The notes beneath the pieces were generated by a model. It was not told where the DNA came from and did not search any database. It was given only the letters and a program-made list of their open reading frames with translations. From positions 124,001 to 188,000 of the forward strand of contig CALMUP010000027.1 of NCBI GenBank assembly GCA_937872895.1: a stretch of 64,000 bases of DNA, in the 5' to 3' direction. Positions 28,819-36,815 of this stretch are shown here, piece after piece. A program made the translations under genes and the position numbers. This stretch comes from an uncultured Verrucomicrobiota bacterium (lineage in GTDB: Bacteria; Verrucomicrobiota; Kiritimatiellia; CAIVKH01). Positions within the stretch are counted from its first letter, which is position 1. Every line of letters starts with the position of its first letter.

Positions 28819-30243
28819 ATGAAGAAATTTGATGTCCTGGTCATCGGCGCCGGCCCGGCCGGCTATGTCGCCGCCATCCGCGCCGCCCAACTCGGCAAGA
28901 TCACCGCCTGCGTGGATGCCTGGATCGGCAAGGACGGCAAGCCCGCGCTCGGCGGCACCTGCCTGAATGTCGGCTGTATCCCCTCGAAGGCCTGGCTGGA
29001 GTCCTCGGAGTACTACTACGAGGTGCTGCACAAGCTCGGTGCCCACGGCATCCGCACCGGCGAGGTCACCCTCGACGTCGCCGCCATGGCCGCGCGCAAG
29101 GACAAGATCGTCACCACGCTGACCAAGGGTGTGGAATCCCTGTTCAAGAAGAACAAGGTCGAGTGGATCCCCGGCAAGGCACGCCTGCTGCCCGGCCACA
29201 AGGTCGGCGTGACCCCGACCGACGGACGCGGCAGCGGCGAGGAAACCATCGAGGCCGAGCACATCATCATCGCCACCGGTTCCGCACCCCGCCACATCCC
29301 GAACGTGCTGATCGACGACAAGCGCATCTTTGAATCGGCGGGCGCACTCGACTTCACCAGCGTCCCTCGCCGCCTGGTCATCATCGGCGCCGGCGTGATC
29401 GGCCTCGAACTCGGCTCGGTCTGGAAGCGCCTCGGCTCGGAAGTCATCCTGCTCGAAGCGATGGACTCCTTCCTCGCCATGGCCGATGACCAGATCGCGC
29501 TCGAGGCACAGAAGGAATTCAAGCGCCAGGGCCTCGACATCCGCCTCGGCGCCCGCGTGCTCTCCGCCACCGCGCGCGAGGACGGCGTCATCGTCCAGTA
29601 CCAGGATGAATCCGGCGACCACGCCCTCGAATGCGACAAGGTCATCGTCGCCGTCGGCCGCAAACCGATGCTCCAGGGACTCGGCGCCGCCGAGGTCGGC
29701 CTCGAACTCGATGAACGCGGGTACATCCACGTCGATGAACACTGCGGCACCAACCTGCCCAACGTCTATGCCATCGGCGATGTCGTGCGAGGCCCTATGC
29801 TCGCGCATAAAGGCAGCGAGGAAGGCGTGATGGTGGCCGAGCGGATCGCCGGCCAGGAAACCCGCCTCAACCACGACACCATCCCTTGGGTCGTCTATAC
29901 AGCACCGGAAATCGCCTGGGTCGGCAAAACCGAAAAACAACTCAAGGCCTCCGCCCGCAAATACAACACCGGCGTGTTCCCCCTCGCCGCCAGCGGCCGC
30001 GCCAAAGCCATGGGCATCACCTCCGGACTGGTCAAGATCATCGCCGATGCCAAGACCGACCGCATCCTCGGCGTCCACATGATCGCCCCGGCCGCCTCGG
30101 AACTGATCGCCGAAGCCGTCGTAGCCATGGAATTCGGAGCCAGCGCCGAAGACCTCTCCCGCATCGTTCACGCCCACCCGTCCATTTCCGAGGCGGTCCA
30201 CGAAGCCGCCCTGGCCGTGCACAAACGCACCATTCACATTTAG
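28819..30243 (+). CDS. lpd: Dihydrolipoyl dehydrogenase (E3)
   Basis: This 474-residue FAD enzyme reoxidises the E2 lipoamide and makes NADH. Visible motifs are the FAD Rossmann fold (VLVIGAGPAGYVAAIRAAQLG), the redox disulfide GGTCLNVGCIPSK, the NAD fold (LVIIGAGVIGLELGSVWKRLG), the second FAD motif NVYAIGDVVRGPMLAHKGSEEG, and the C-terminal dimer-interface His-Glu pair in HAHPSISEAVHEA. It lies 18 bases after sucB and completes a sucA-sucB-lpd operon that makes the full 2-oxoglutarate dehydrogenase complex. Succinyl-CoA synthetase genes are not present here. Confidence 0.97.
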   Translation: MKKFDVLVIGAGPAGYVAAIRAAQLGKITACVDAWIGKDGKPALGGTCLNVGCIPSKAWLESSEYYYEVLHKLGAHGIRTGEVTLDVAAMAARKDKIVTTLTKGVESLFKKNKVEWIPGKARLLPGHKVGVTPTDGRGSGEETIEAEHIIIATGSAPRHIPNVLIDDKRIFESAGALDFTSVPRRLVIIGAGVIGLELGSVWKRLGSEVILLEAMDSFLAMADDQIALEAQKEFKRQGLDIRLGARVLSATAREDGVIVQYQDESGDHALECDKVIVAVGRKPMLQGLGAAEVGLELDERGYIHVDEHCGTNLPNVYAIGDVVRGPMLAHKGSEEGVMVAERIAGQETRLNHDTIPWVVYTAPEIAWVGKTEKQLKASARKYNTGVFPLAASGRAKAMGITSGLVKIIADAKTDRILGVHMIAPAASELIAEAVVAMEFGASAEDLSRIVHAHPSISEAVHEAALAVHKRTIHI

Positions 30244-30290
30244 CAACCGGCTCGCGCCCAAGCGTTTGCCGCCCCTGACGCCACACCCGG

Positions 30291-30325
30291 CCCCTACGCC
30301 CTTCGGCGTAGGGGTGTTGATTTGC
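30291..30325 (+). terminator. Hairpin terminator after lpd
   Basis: A 10-bp perfect stem (CCCCTACGCC with GGCGTAGGGG) and a CTTC loop lie 48 bases after the lpd stop and are followed by TGTTGATTTG, a weak U-tract. It separates the dehydrogenase operon from the PAS gene. Confidence 0.72.
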
Positions 30326-30363
30326 TCGATTACCGCAGCCGGAGGGCGTAGCATGTCCGGTTG

Positions 30364-31425
30364 ATGTCGCCCACACCGCCAAACGAATCCGCCACCGCCC
30401 CGGCCTCCGGCGATGACCGCGATCACGCCCTGTGCCAAAACCTGTTGCGCGGACTATACGACGGCGTTGCGATCTGCCACGAGGACGGTCGCATCCGTGA
30501 CACCAACGAGCGGCTGCAACGCTTCCTCGGCCTCGACGACGCAACCCTGCGCACACGCAACATCACCGAGTTCATCTCCGGTGCAAGCCACGAACTCGTC
30601 GCACTGATCCACCGCAGTCTCGCTGAAAAACGCCACGTCCTCGTGCAGGCCTACATCCGGCGCGCCGACACCACCATCTTCCCCGTCGAGATCTCCGCGA
30701 ACTACCTCGGCGGCCGCGATACCGTCATCTGCTTTTTCCGCGACATCACCGTCCGCAAGAAGGCCGAAGACCTCTTGCGCACCGGGTACAACGCGATTTC
30801 CAACTGCCTGTCCGGCATCGCCGTCGCCGATCCGATGGGCATCATCGTGTACGTCAATCCCGCCGCGGTGAAACTCTGGGGCTGCACCTCCGAGCGCGAC
30901 CTGCAGGGACAGAGCATCCTCAACCTGTGGAAGGACCGCGCCAAGGCCCAGCACATGCTCGACATGATCATGGACTCGGAACGTGAGTGGAACGGCGACC
31001 TCGTGGCACAGGGCTTCGATGGCCGTACCACGTCCCTCCATGTCGCCGCCGCCCGCAACGTCGATGACGACGACGACGTCAGCGGCATGGTCTTCTCCTT
31101 CATTGACATCAGCGACCGCCTGCGCGCCGACACCGCCGTGCGCGAAGCCGAAACCCGCGAAGCCATGCTGGCCAGCCTCGCCGCCGCCTGCCACCACCTC
31201 GGCCAACCCGCCACCGTGCTCCTCACCAGCATCGGCCTGCTCAAGCTGCAGCAACCCCCCGGCGGCAACCCGGAACATACCATGCTGCTCGACACCGCCC
31301 TGGAAGCCGCCAACAAGCTGGCCGAGGTGCTGGAGAAACTGGCGAAGACCAGCGAGTACCGCACCACCGACTACCTCAACGCCACCGAAGACCGCAGCGC
31401 AATCAAGATCCTCGAGATCGAATAA
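30364..31425 (+). CDS. PAS-PAS-HisKA protein lacking a kinase ATPase domain
   Basis: This 353-residue soluble protein has two PAS sensor domains (about 25-130, with GVAICHEDGRIRDTNERLQRFLG and ICFFRDITVRKKAE; about 140-255, with GIAVADPMGIIVYVNPAAVKLWG and SFIDISDRLRAD). A helical segment at 260-340 follows in which ACHHLGQPATVLL (H277/H278) resembles a histidine-kinase H-box and dimerisation domain. The frame ends at 353 with no N, G1 or G2 boxes, so no HATPase domain is encoded, and the next gene is a glycosyltransferase. It may be a phosphotransfer or scaffold partner of another kinase, or a decayed kinase; the clean stop and intact domains argue against recent decay. The start is the ATG right after a TTG. 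Confidence 0.78.
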   Translation: MSPTPPNESATAPASGDDRDHALCQNLLRGLYDGVAICHEDGRIRDTNERLQRFLGLDDATLRTRNITEFISGASHELVALIHRSLAEKRHVLVQAYIRRADTTIFPVEISANYLGGRDTVICFFRDITVRKKAEDLLRTGYNAISNCLSGIAVADPMGIIVYVNPAAVKLWGCTSERDLQGQSILNLWKDRAKAQHMLDMIMDSEREWNGDLVAQGFDGRTTSLHVAAARNVDDDDDVSGMVFSFIDISDRLRADTAVREAETREAMLASLAAACHHLGQPATVLLTSIGLLKLQQPPGGNPEHTMLLDTALEAANKLAEVLEKLAKTSEYRTTDYLNATEDRSAIKILEIE

Positions 31426-31452
31426 CCCGCCCCGTCGCCCCTGCCGTATTTG

Positions 31453-31487
31453 GAAGTTGAATGTTGCCCGCCGAATGTTGAATGCTG
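31453..31487 (+). repeat. Five degenerate heptamers (GAAGTTG/AATGTTG type)
   Basis: The stretch divides exactly into five 7-base units: GAAGTTG, AATGTTG, CCCGCCG, AATGTTG, AATGCTG. It fills the gap between the PAS gene and the first glycosyltransferase gene and even supplies an ATG (31482) in frame with the latter. Related arrays are at 39125-39159, 39201-39235, 50960-51001 and 51035-51069. Confidence 0.75.
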
Positions 31488-31496
31488 GCGTCTTCT

Positions 31497-32612
31497 ATGC
31501 AGGTCTGCCTCGATATCCAATCCGCCCTGGCCCAGCGCGCCGGCGTCGGCCGCTATACCCGTGAACTGGCCCTCCACCTCGCCGCCACCGCCCGACCCGG
31601 CGATGACCTGTCGTTGTTCTATTTCGACTTCAAACGGCGCGGTTGTGAATTCACCCCGCCCGGCACCTCCACCCGCGCGGTGACCTGGCTGCCCGGCCGC
31701 ATCGTGCAAAAGGCCTGGAAGACCCTCCATCAACCACCCTTCAACTGGTTCGCCGGCCCTGCCGACGTGTACCATTTCCCGAATTTCATCCGCCCGCCCC
31801 TATCGCGCGGCCGCTCCGTCACCACCATCCACGACGCCGCCTTCCTGCGCTTCCCCGACACCATCGAGGTGCGCAACTACCACTACCTCACCCGCTGCAT
31901 CCGCCAGACCGTGGATCGCTCCGACGCGATCATCTGCGTCTCCGCCTTCACCGCCCGCGAACTGGAGGAGCTGCTCGGCGTTCCCGCCGACCGCCTCCGC
32001 GCCATCCCGTCCGGCCTTTCGCCGCACCATCGCCGCGCCTCCGATGACGCCATCGCCGCCACCCGCCGCCGCCTTCACCTCGACCGCCCCTACCTGCTCA
32101 GCGTCGGAACCCTCGAACCGCGCAAGAACTACCCGTTCCTGATCGACGTGTTCGAACGCCTGCCCTTCGACGGCGACCTCGTCATCGCCGGCATGAAGGG
32201 GTGGAAGACCGACGGCATCTTCGAGCGGCGTGACGCCTCGCCGAAGCGCGAGCGCATCCGTCTGCTCGAATACGTCGACGAAGCCGACCTCGCCCCGCTC
32301 TACAGCGGTGCCGACCTGTTCGTCCTCCCGTCGATCTACGAAGGCTTCGGCTTCCCCCCGCTCGAGGCCATGCAGTGCGGCACCCCGGTGGCCGCCGCCG
32401 CCACCGGCTCGCTGCCCGAAGTGCTCGGCGACGCCGCGCTGCTGATCGACCACTTCCACCTCGACGGCTGGATCGAGGCGCTGACCTCCCTGCTCGGCGA
32501 TACCACCCGCCGCGCCGACCTCGTCGCCCACGGCACGCAACAGGTTACCCGCTACACCTGGGAGAACACCGCCCGCGCCACCTGGGACGTGTACCGGAGC
32601 GTCACCCGTTGA
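31497..32612 (+). CDS. Glycosyltransferase family 4 (GT-B) protein
   Basis: This 371-residue GT-B glycosyltransferase probably adds a hexose, perhaps mannose, during surface polysaccharide or LPS synthesis. The N-terminal half has QSALAQRAGVGRYTRELALHL and VYHFPNFIRPP. The C-terminal half has VGTLEPRKNYPFLIDVFERLP, the acceptor/donor site and the EX7E motif in PSIYEGFGFPPLEAMQCGTPVAA. The start is set at MQVCLDIQ (31497) because the earlier in-frame ATG lies inside the heptamer repeat; neither has a clear ribosome-binding site. Its stop overlaps a TTG start of the next glycosyltransferase. Confidence 0.87.
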   Translation: MQVCLDIQSALAQRAGVGRYTRELALHLAATARPGDDLSLFYFDFKRRGCEFTPPGTSTRAVTWLPGRIVQKAWKTLHQPPFNWFAGPADVYHFPNFIRPPLSRGRSVTTIHDAAFLRFPDTIEVRNYHYLTRCIRQTVDRSDAIICVSAFTARELEELLGVPADRLRAIPSGLSPHHRRASDDAIAATRRRLHLDRPYLLSVGTLEPRKNYPFLIDVFERLPFDGDLVIAGMKGWKTDGIFERRDASPKRERIRLLEYVDEADLAPLYSGADLFVLPSIYEGFGFPPLEAMQCGTPVAAAATGSLPEVLGDAALLIDHFHLDGWIEALTSLLGDTTRRADLVAHGTQQVTRYTWENTARATWDVYRSVTR

Positions 32613-33745
32613 AACGCCCGCCGCACATCGCCATCGATGCCCGATGGATCTTTCCCGAAATCTCCGGCATCGGCCTCTATACCCAGGAACTGATCGGCGC
32701 GCTGGTTCGACTGGACCCCGCCCACCGCTTCACCCTGCTCTTCAACCACGCCGGGGTCGCCGAACGCACCGCCCGCGAAACCGGCTTCGCCAACCACCGC
32801 GCCTTCACCGCGCACCTGCTCGACCACGGACCGTTTTCCCCGCGCGACCAATGGACCACCCCACGCCTGCTGCGCGACCTCGAGGTCGATGTCTTCCACG
32901 CCACCAACAGCATGATGCCCCTGCGCGGCACAGGCCCGGTCCGCCGCGTCGTCACCATCCACGACCTGATCCCGCTGCTGTTCCGCGACCACGCCCCGCG
33001 CTCGAAGAAGAATCGCCTGTTCCCGGTCTACCGCTGGCTGATGCACCAGGTCGCCCGCCAGGCCGACGCCCTCATCGCGGTGAGCGACCACACCCGGCGC
33101 GACATCGAGGCCCACCTCCTCCCGCCCATTCCGCAGCAGCAGAAGATCCACGTCATCCACGAAGGCGTGCGCCCCGTCTACACCCCCGCCCGCAAACCGG
33201 AACGCGACCACGTCGAGTTCCTCTACGTCGGACGGCGCGACCCGTACAAGAACCTGCCGCTGCTCATCCGCTGCCTGCACGCCGTCCGCAAACTCGGCCA
33301 TCCGGCCCGCCTCCGCATCGTCGGTGGCGATGACCCCCGTTACCCCGAAGCCCGCCAGGCCGCCACCTCCCTCCGCCTCGACGACGCGATCACCTGGAGC
33401 GGCTACATCCCCGACGCCGACCTCGTCACCGCCTACCAGCAGGCCGACGTGTTCGTCCTGCCCTCGCGCTACGAAGGATTCGGCCTGCCCGTGCTCGAAG
33501 CCATGGCCTGCGGCACCCCGGTCATCTGCAGCAACTCCAGCTCGCTCCCCGAAGTCGCCGGCGACGCCGCGATGCTGATCGACCCCGACCGGCCCGATAC
33601 CCTCACCGACGCCATGGTCCGCCTCACCCGCGATGCCCGCCTGCGCGAACTCTATGCCCGGTACGGCATCACCCGCGCCGCCACCTTCACCTGGGAAAAA
33701 ACCGCTCGCCAGACCTTGGCCATCTATGAAAGCCTGACGCCATGA
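32609..33745 (+). CDS. Glycosyltransferase family 4 (GT-B) protein
   Basis: This 378-residue protein is a second GT4 enzyme related to its neighbour. Visible are AIDARWIFPEISGIGLYTQEL at the N-terminus, VFHATNSMMP, TIHDLIPLLFRDHAP, AVSDHTRRDIEAHL, and then VGRRDPYKNLPLLIRC and the EX7E motif in PSRYEGFGLPVLEAMACGTPVI. Translation most likely starts at TTG (32609), overlapping the previous stop as TTGA; no ATG precedes the conserved AIDARW. Its own stop overlaps the next ATG, so three genes are coupled. The two adjacent GT4 genes suggest successive sugar additions to one glycan. Confidence 0.87.
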   Translation: MKRPPHIAIDARWIFPEISGIGLYTQELIGALVRLDPAHRFTLLFNHAGVAERTARETGFANHRAFTAHLLDHGPFSPRDQWTTPRLLRDLEVDVFHATNSMMPLRGTGPVRRVVTIHDLIPLLFRDHAPRSKKNRLFPVYRWLMHQVARQADALIAVSDHTRRDIEAHLLPPIPQQQKIHVIHEGVRPVYTPARKPERDHVEFLYVGRRDPYKNLPLLIRCLHAVRKLGHPARLRIVGGDDPRYPEARQAATSLRLDDAITWSGYIPDADLVTAYQQADVFVLPSRYEGFGLPVLEAMACGTPVICSNSSSLPEVAGDAAMLIDPDRPDTLTDAMVRLTRDARLRELYARYGITRAATFTWEKTARQTLAIYESLTP

Positions 33746-35091
33746 ACCCGAACCTGCTTCGCCCCGCCTCACTGCGGCTCCTGCTCCTCGCCACCCTCGC
33801 GCTTACGACCCTCCCGGTCTTCGCCGAAGGGCCCGCCTACTGGAAGGCCCGCGACGCCGAATGCCGCGGCAACGTGGAACGGATGATCGCCGAACTGCAA
33901 CGCCACCCCCCCGCCGCCCCGGTGCGCCTCGCCGTCCCCCTCGAACACCTCGCCACCACCCTCGAGGCCAACGGCCGCTTCCGCGAACTCGGCCTCAACG
34001 CCCACGACGGACGACGCCTGCTCCGCGCCCTCTACCAGCACTTCGGCGTGCCCGAAACCCGCCCCGCCCCGGCCGCCATCGCCAATACGGAGAAACGCGG
34101 CATCGCGTCCCTCCCCGGTTACCGCCCCCGCGGTGAATTTGAGCCGATCGATGCCGTGCTGATGACCTGGCCGGACACCTCCGCGCTCAACGACGAATTC
34201 ATCACCATGATGAAAACCATCCATGCCGGCCAGGCTTGGATCTACCTCATCGTCAACAACGGATTCGAACAACGCCGCCTCTCCCGCACCCTCGGCGAAA
34301 ACGGCGTCGATCTTTCCCGCATCTCCTGGATCACCGCCCGCCGCAACAGCATGTGGGTGCGCGACTATGGCCCGTTGTTCCTCTACAACCGCGCCGGCTC
34401 ATGGGCCGTCGCAGATTTCCATTACTTCCGGAACCGCCCCGCCGATGACCGCATCCCGACCCGCTTCGCCTCGCTGTTCGGCGTGCCCGTGGTCGATCGC
34501 CAACGCCGCGAGAACATCGTCTACACCGAGGGCGGGAACCTGATGACCGATGGCCTCGGTGCCATCGTCTATTCCTCCCGCACCTACACGGGCAACCCGC
34601 GCACCGACGCCGGCACCATCGACGCCCGCATCGGCTCGGCGCTCCAGGCCACCCGCGCCATCGTACCCGACCCGCCCAGCCTCGACGGCACCGGCCATGT
34701 CGACATGTTCCTCAAGATCATCAAACCCGACACCGTCGTCATCGGGCGCTACCGCGAAGACCAACCCGACTACACCGTGCTCGAGGAAACCGCCTCGCTG
34801 TTCGCCTCCACCCCGAACGGCGCCGGCCAACCCTGGAACATCATCCGGGTGCCGATGCCCGACGTGTACTACGCCTACTTCGGTCTGCCCGTCGTCCGCA
34901 CCTACATCAACGGCTTGATGGTCAACAACCAGTTCATCGTGCCGACCTACGGCCTCCCCGAGGACGCCGAAGCGCTGAACATCCTCGCCGCACAGTTGCC
35001 CGGCAAGTCCCTGGTTCCGATCAACGCAAACGAGATCATCGAATCGCTCGGCGCCTGGCACTGCGTCACCATGGAATTCCCGCGGCCGTAA
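33742..35091 (+). CDS. Secreted agmatine / peptidyl-arginine deiminase-family protein
   Basis: This 449-residue protein has a signal peptide (residues 1-28, ending VFAEG). A short helical region precedes the pentein fold: VLMTWPDTSALNDEF, RRNSMWVRDYGPLFLY, NIVYTEGGNLMTDGLG, DGTGHVDMFLKI (catalytic His-Asp) and the catalytic Cys in LGAWHCVTMEFPRP at the C-terminus. These match the PAD_porph/agmatine deiminase family. With a signal peptide, a peptidyl-arginine deiminase-like role outside the cytoplasm is more likely than agmatine catabolism, but the substrate is unknown. It is translationally coupled (ATGA) to the glycosyltransferase upstream, an unusual neighbour for this enzyme. Confidence 0.85.
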   Translation: MNPNLLRPASLRLLLLATLALTTLPVFAEGPAYWKARDAECRGNVERMIAELQRHPPAAPVRLAVPLEHLATTLEANGRFRELGLNAHDGRRLLRALYQHFGVPETRPAPAAIANTEKRGIASLPGYRPRGEFEPIDAVLMTWPDTSALNDEFITMMKTIHAGQAWIYLIVNNGFEQRRLSRTLGENGVDLSRISWITARRNSMWVRDYGPLFLYNRAGSWAVADFHYFRNRPADDRIPTRFASLFGVPVVDRQRRENIVYTEGGNLMTDGLGAIVYSSRTYTGNPRTDAGTIDARIGSALQATRAIVPDPPSLDGTGHVDMFLKIIKPDTVVIGRYREDQPDYTVLEETASLFASTPNGAGQPWNIIRVPMPDVYYAYFGLPVVRTYINGLMVNNQFIVPTYGLPEDAEALNILAAQLPGKSLVPINANEIIESLGAWHCVTMEFPRP

Positions 35092-35114
35092 CACAAACCG
35101 CCGCCCACCGCCAC

Positions 35115-35552
35115 CTACTCGGCGCGCAACCGCGGCCAGTTCGCGTCGGCCTTGCGGATGAAGCCGGGGATATCCCTCTCCCAGTCCCGCTGCACCTTCG
35201 CACTGTAGTTGAGGTAGAGCCGCCCCTCGACGATCCGCCCGTGCTCCGGATCACCTGGCGCCCGCTCGCCCTGCGCGGCCGCCCACGCGCAATACCCGCC
35301 ATACTGCGGCTCGTAACGCTCCGGCTCGCGCAGGAACGCGGCGCGGTTCTGCTCCGAGGCGAACAACCACACCGCCCCCTTGTGCCGCAGCGCGGTGTCG
35401 GCGCGGCCCTTTACCGGACGCCCCTCGAAGTACGATACGGCATCATACCCGCCCACCGCCTTGTCGCTGAACAACGCGGTGTACACCTCGCCGCCCCGCG
35501 CGACAACCGTCGCCAACCCCAGCACCGCCACCAGCATCCATGTCGTTCTCAT
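35115..35552 (-). CDS. Secreted YHS-domain protein
   Basis: This 145-residue protein has a signal peptide (MRTTWMLVAVLGLATVVARG). A YHS-type domain follows, with VGGYDAVSYFEGRPVKGRADTALRHKGAVWLFASEQNRAAFLREPERYEPQYGGYCAWA. This is the common periplasmic YHS family of unknown function, often linked to metal or heavy-metal handling; the Cys in GGYCAWA is conserved in it. The start is the ATG directly before the signal peptide. It stands alone on the minus strand between two plus-strand genes and converges with the deiminase gene. Confidence 0.84.
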   Translation of the reverse strand: MRTTWMLVAVLGLATVVARGGEVYTALFSDKAVGGYDAVSYFEGRPVKGRADTALRHKGAVWLFASEQNRAAFLREPERYEPQYGGYCAWAAAQGERAPGDPEHGRIVEGRLYLNYSAKVQRDWERDIPGFIRKADANWPRLRAE

Positions 35553-35623
35553 ATCCCGTTCTCCCGGCCGCCCGGTTTTTTCCATCGTCTCCACCGGCCG
35601 GCTTTGTCTACACTTCGCTCCCC

Positions 35624-36769
35624 ATGACCCCATCGGTTACATACCCGGCCTCCTGGTCGAACCTGCGCGCCGCCCTGGCCCACGACTGGCTGACCGGGAT
35701 GCGCGGCGGCGAGAAGGTCCTGGAACTGCTGGCCGCCGGCTTTCCCGACGCCCCGCTCCATTGCCTGCTGCACAAGCCCGGCTCGGTTTCTCCCGTCATC
35801 ACCAACCGCCCGGTCCACACCTCCGTGCTGCAGAGGATGCCCGCCATCGCCCGCACCTACCGCTACTACCTGCCCCTGTTCCCGCTGGCCATCCGCACCC
35901 TCGGCCCCGCCGATGCCGACCTGCTGATCAGCACCAGCCACTGCGCCGCCAAGGCCCTGCCCCACACCCGGCGCACCCGCCACCTCTGCTATTGCTTCAC
36001 CCCGATGCGCTACGCCTGGACCTTCCGCGAGGAATACTTCGGCGCATCACGCCTCAAGCACCTCGCCCTCGCCCCGTTGCTCGGCGGCCTGCGCCGCTGG
36101 GACAAGGCCAACTCCGCCGGCGTCGACCGCTTCGTCGCGATCAGCCACCACGTGCGCCGCCGCATCGAGCAGTTCTACGGCCGCGACGCCGATGTCGTGT
36201 ACCCGCCGGCCGACACCGCCTACTACACCCCCGACCCGTCAATCCCCCGCGAGGACTTCGACCTCGTCGTCTCCGCCCTCGTCCCCTACAAGTGCGTCGA
36301 CCTCGCCGTCGCCGCCTACACCCGCACCCGCCGCAACCTCGTGGTCATCGGCGCCGGCACCGAATTCGAACGCCTCTCCGCCGCCGCCGGCCCGACCGTC
36401 CGCCTCCTCGGCTGGCAACCCGACGACGTCATCCGCGACCACTACCGCCGCTGCCGCTCCCTGATCTTCCCCGGCGAGGAGGATTTCGGCATCGTCCCCG
36501 TCGAAGCCATGGCCTGCGGCACCCCCGTCGTCGCCTTCGGCCAGGGCGGCGTGACCGAAACCGTGGTCAATGGCACCACCGGTCTTTTCTTCCACGCCCA
36601 GACCGCCGACGCCCTCGCCCAAGCCTCCGCCGCCGCTACCGATCACCCCTGGGATCACAACGCCATCCGCACCCACGCGGAACGGTTTGGCCAACAAGCG
36701 TTTATCAACGGACTTGCCGCCTCCATTGATGCGTGCCTGCGCGCTCCCTCCCCCTCCGACCGCAAATAA
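35624..36769 (+). CDS. Glycosyltransferase family 4 (WbaZ-like)
   Basis: This 381-residue GT4 enzyme begins with LRAALAHDWLTGMRGGEKVLELLAAGFPDAPLHCLLH, the signature of WbaZ/mannosyltransferase-like LPS enzymes. It continues with LISTSHCAAKAL, CYCFTPMRYAWTFREEYFG, VVYPPADTAYYTP, VSALVPYKCVDLAV and the EX7E motif FPGEEDFGIVPVEAMACGTPVVA. It probably makes O-antigen or another surface polysaccharide. The ATG at 35624 fits the family N-terminus. Its gene is divergent from the YHS gene, and FHA and GT2 genes follow in the same direction. Confidence 0.89.
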   Translation: MTPSVTYPASWSNLRAALAHDWLTGMRGGEKVLELLAAGFPDAPLHCLLHKPGSVSPVITNRPVHTSVLQRMPAIARTYRYYLPLFPLAIRTLGPADADLLISTSHCAAKALPHTRRTRHLCYCFTPMRYAWTFREEYFGASRLKHLALAPLLGGLRRWDKANSAGVDRFVAISHHVRRRIEQFYGRDADVVYPPADTAYYTPDPSIPREDFDLVVSALVPYKCVDLAVAAYTRTRRNLVVIGAGTEFERLSAAAGPTVRLLGWQPDDVIRDHYRRCRSLIFPGEEDFGIVPVEAMACGTPVVAFGQGGVTETVVNGTTGLFFHAQTADALAQASAAATDHPWDHNAIRTHAERFGQQAFINGLAASIDACLRAPSPSDRK

Positions 36770-36815
36770 AATCGTAACTTGGCGAAGCCACCGCGCCCCA
36801 CTATACTGCGAGCAT

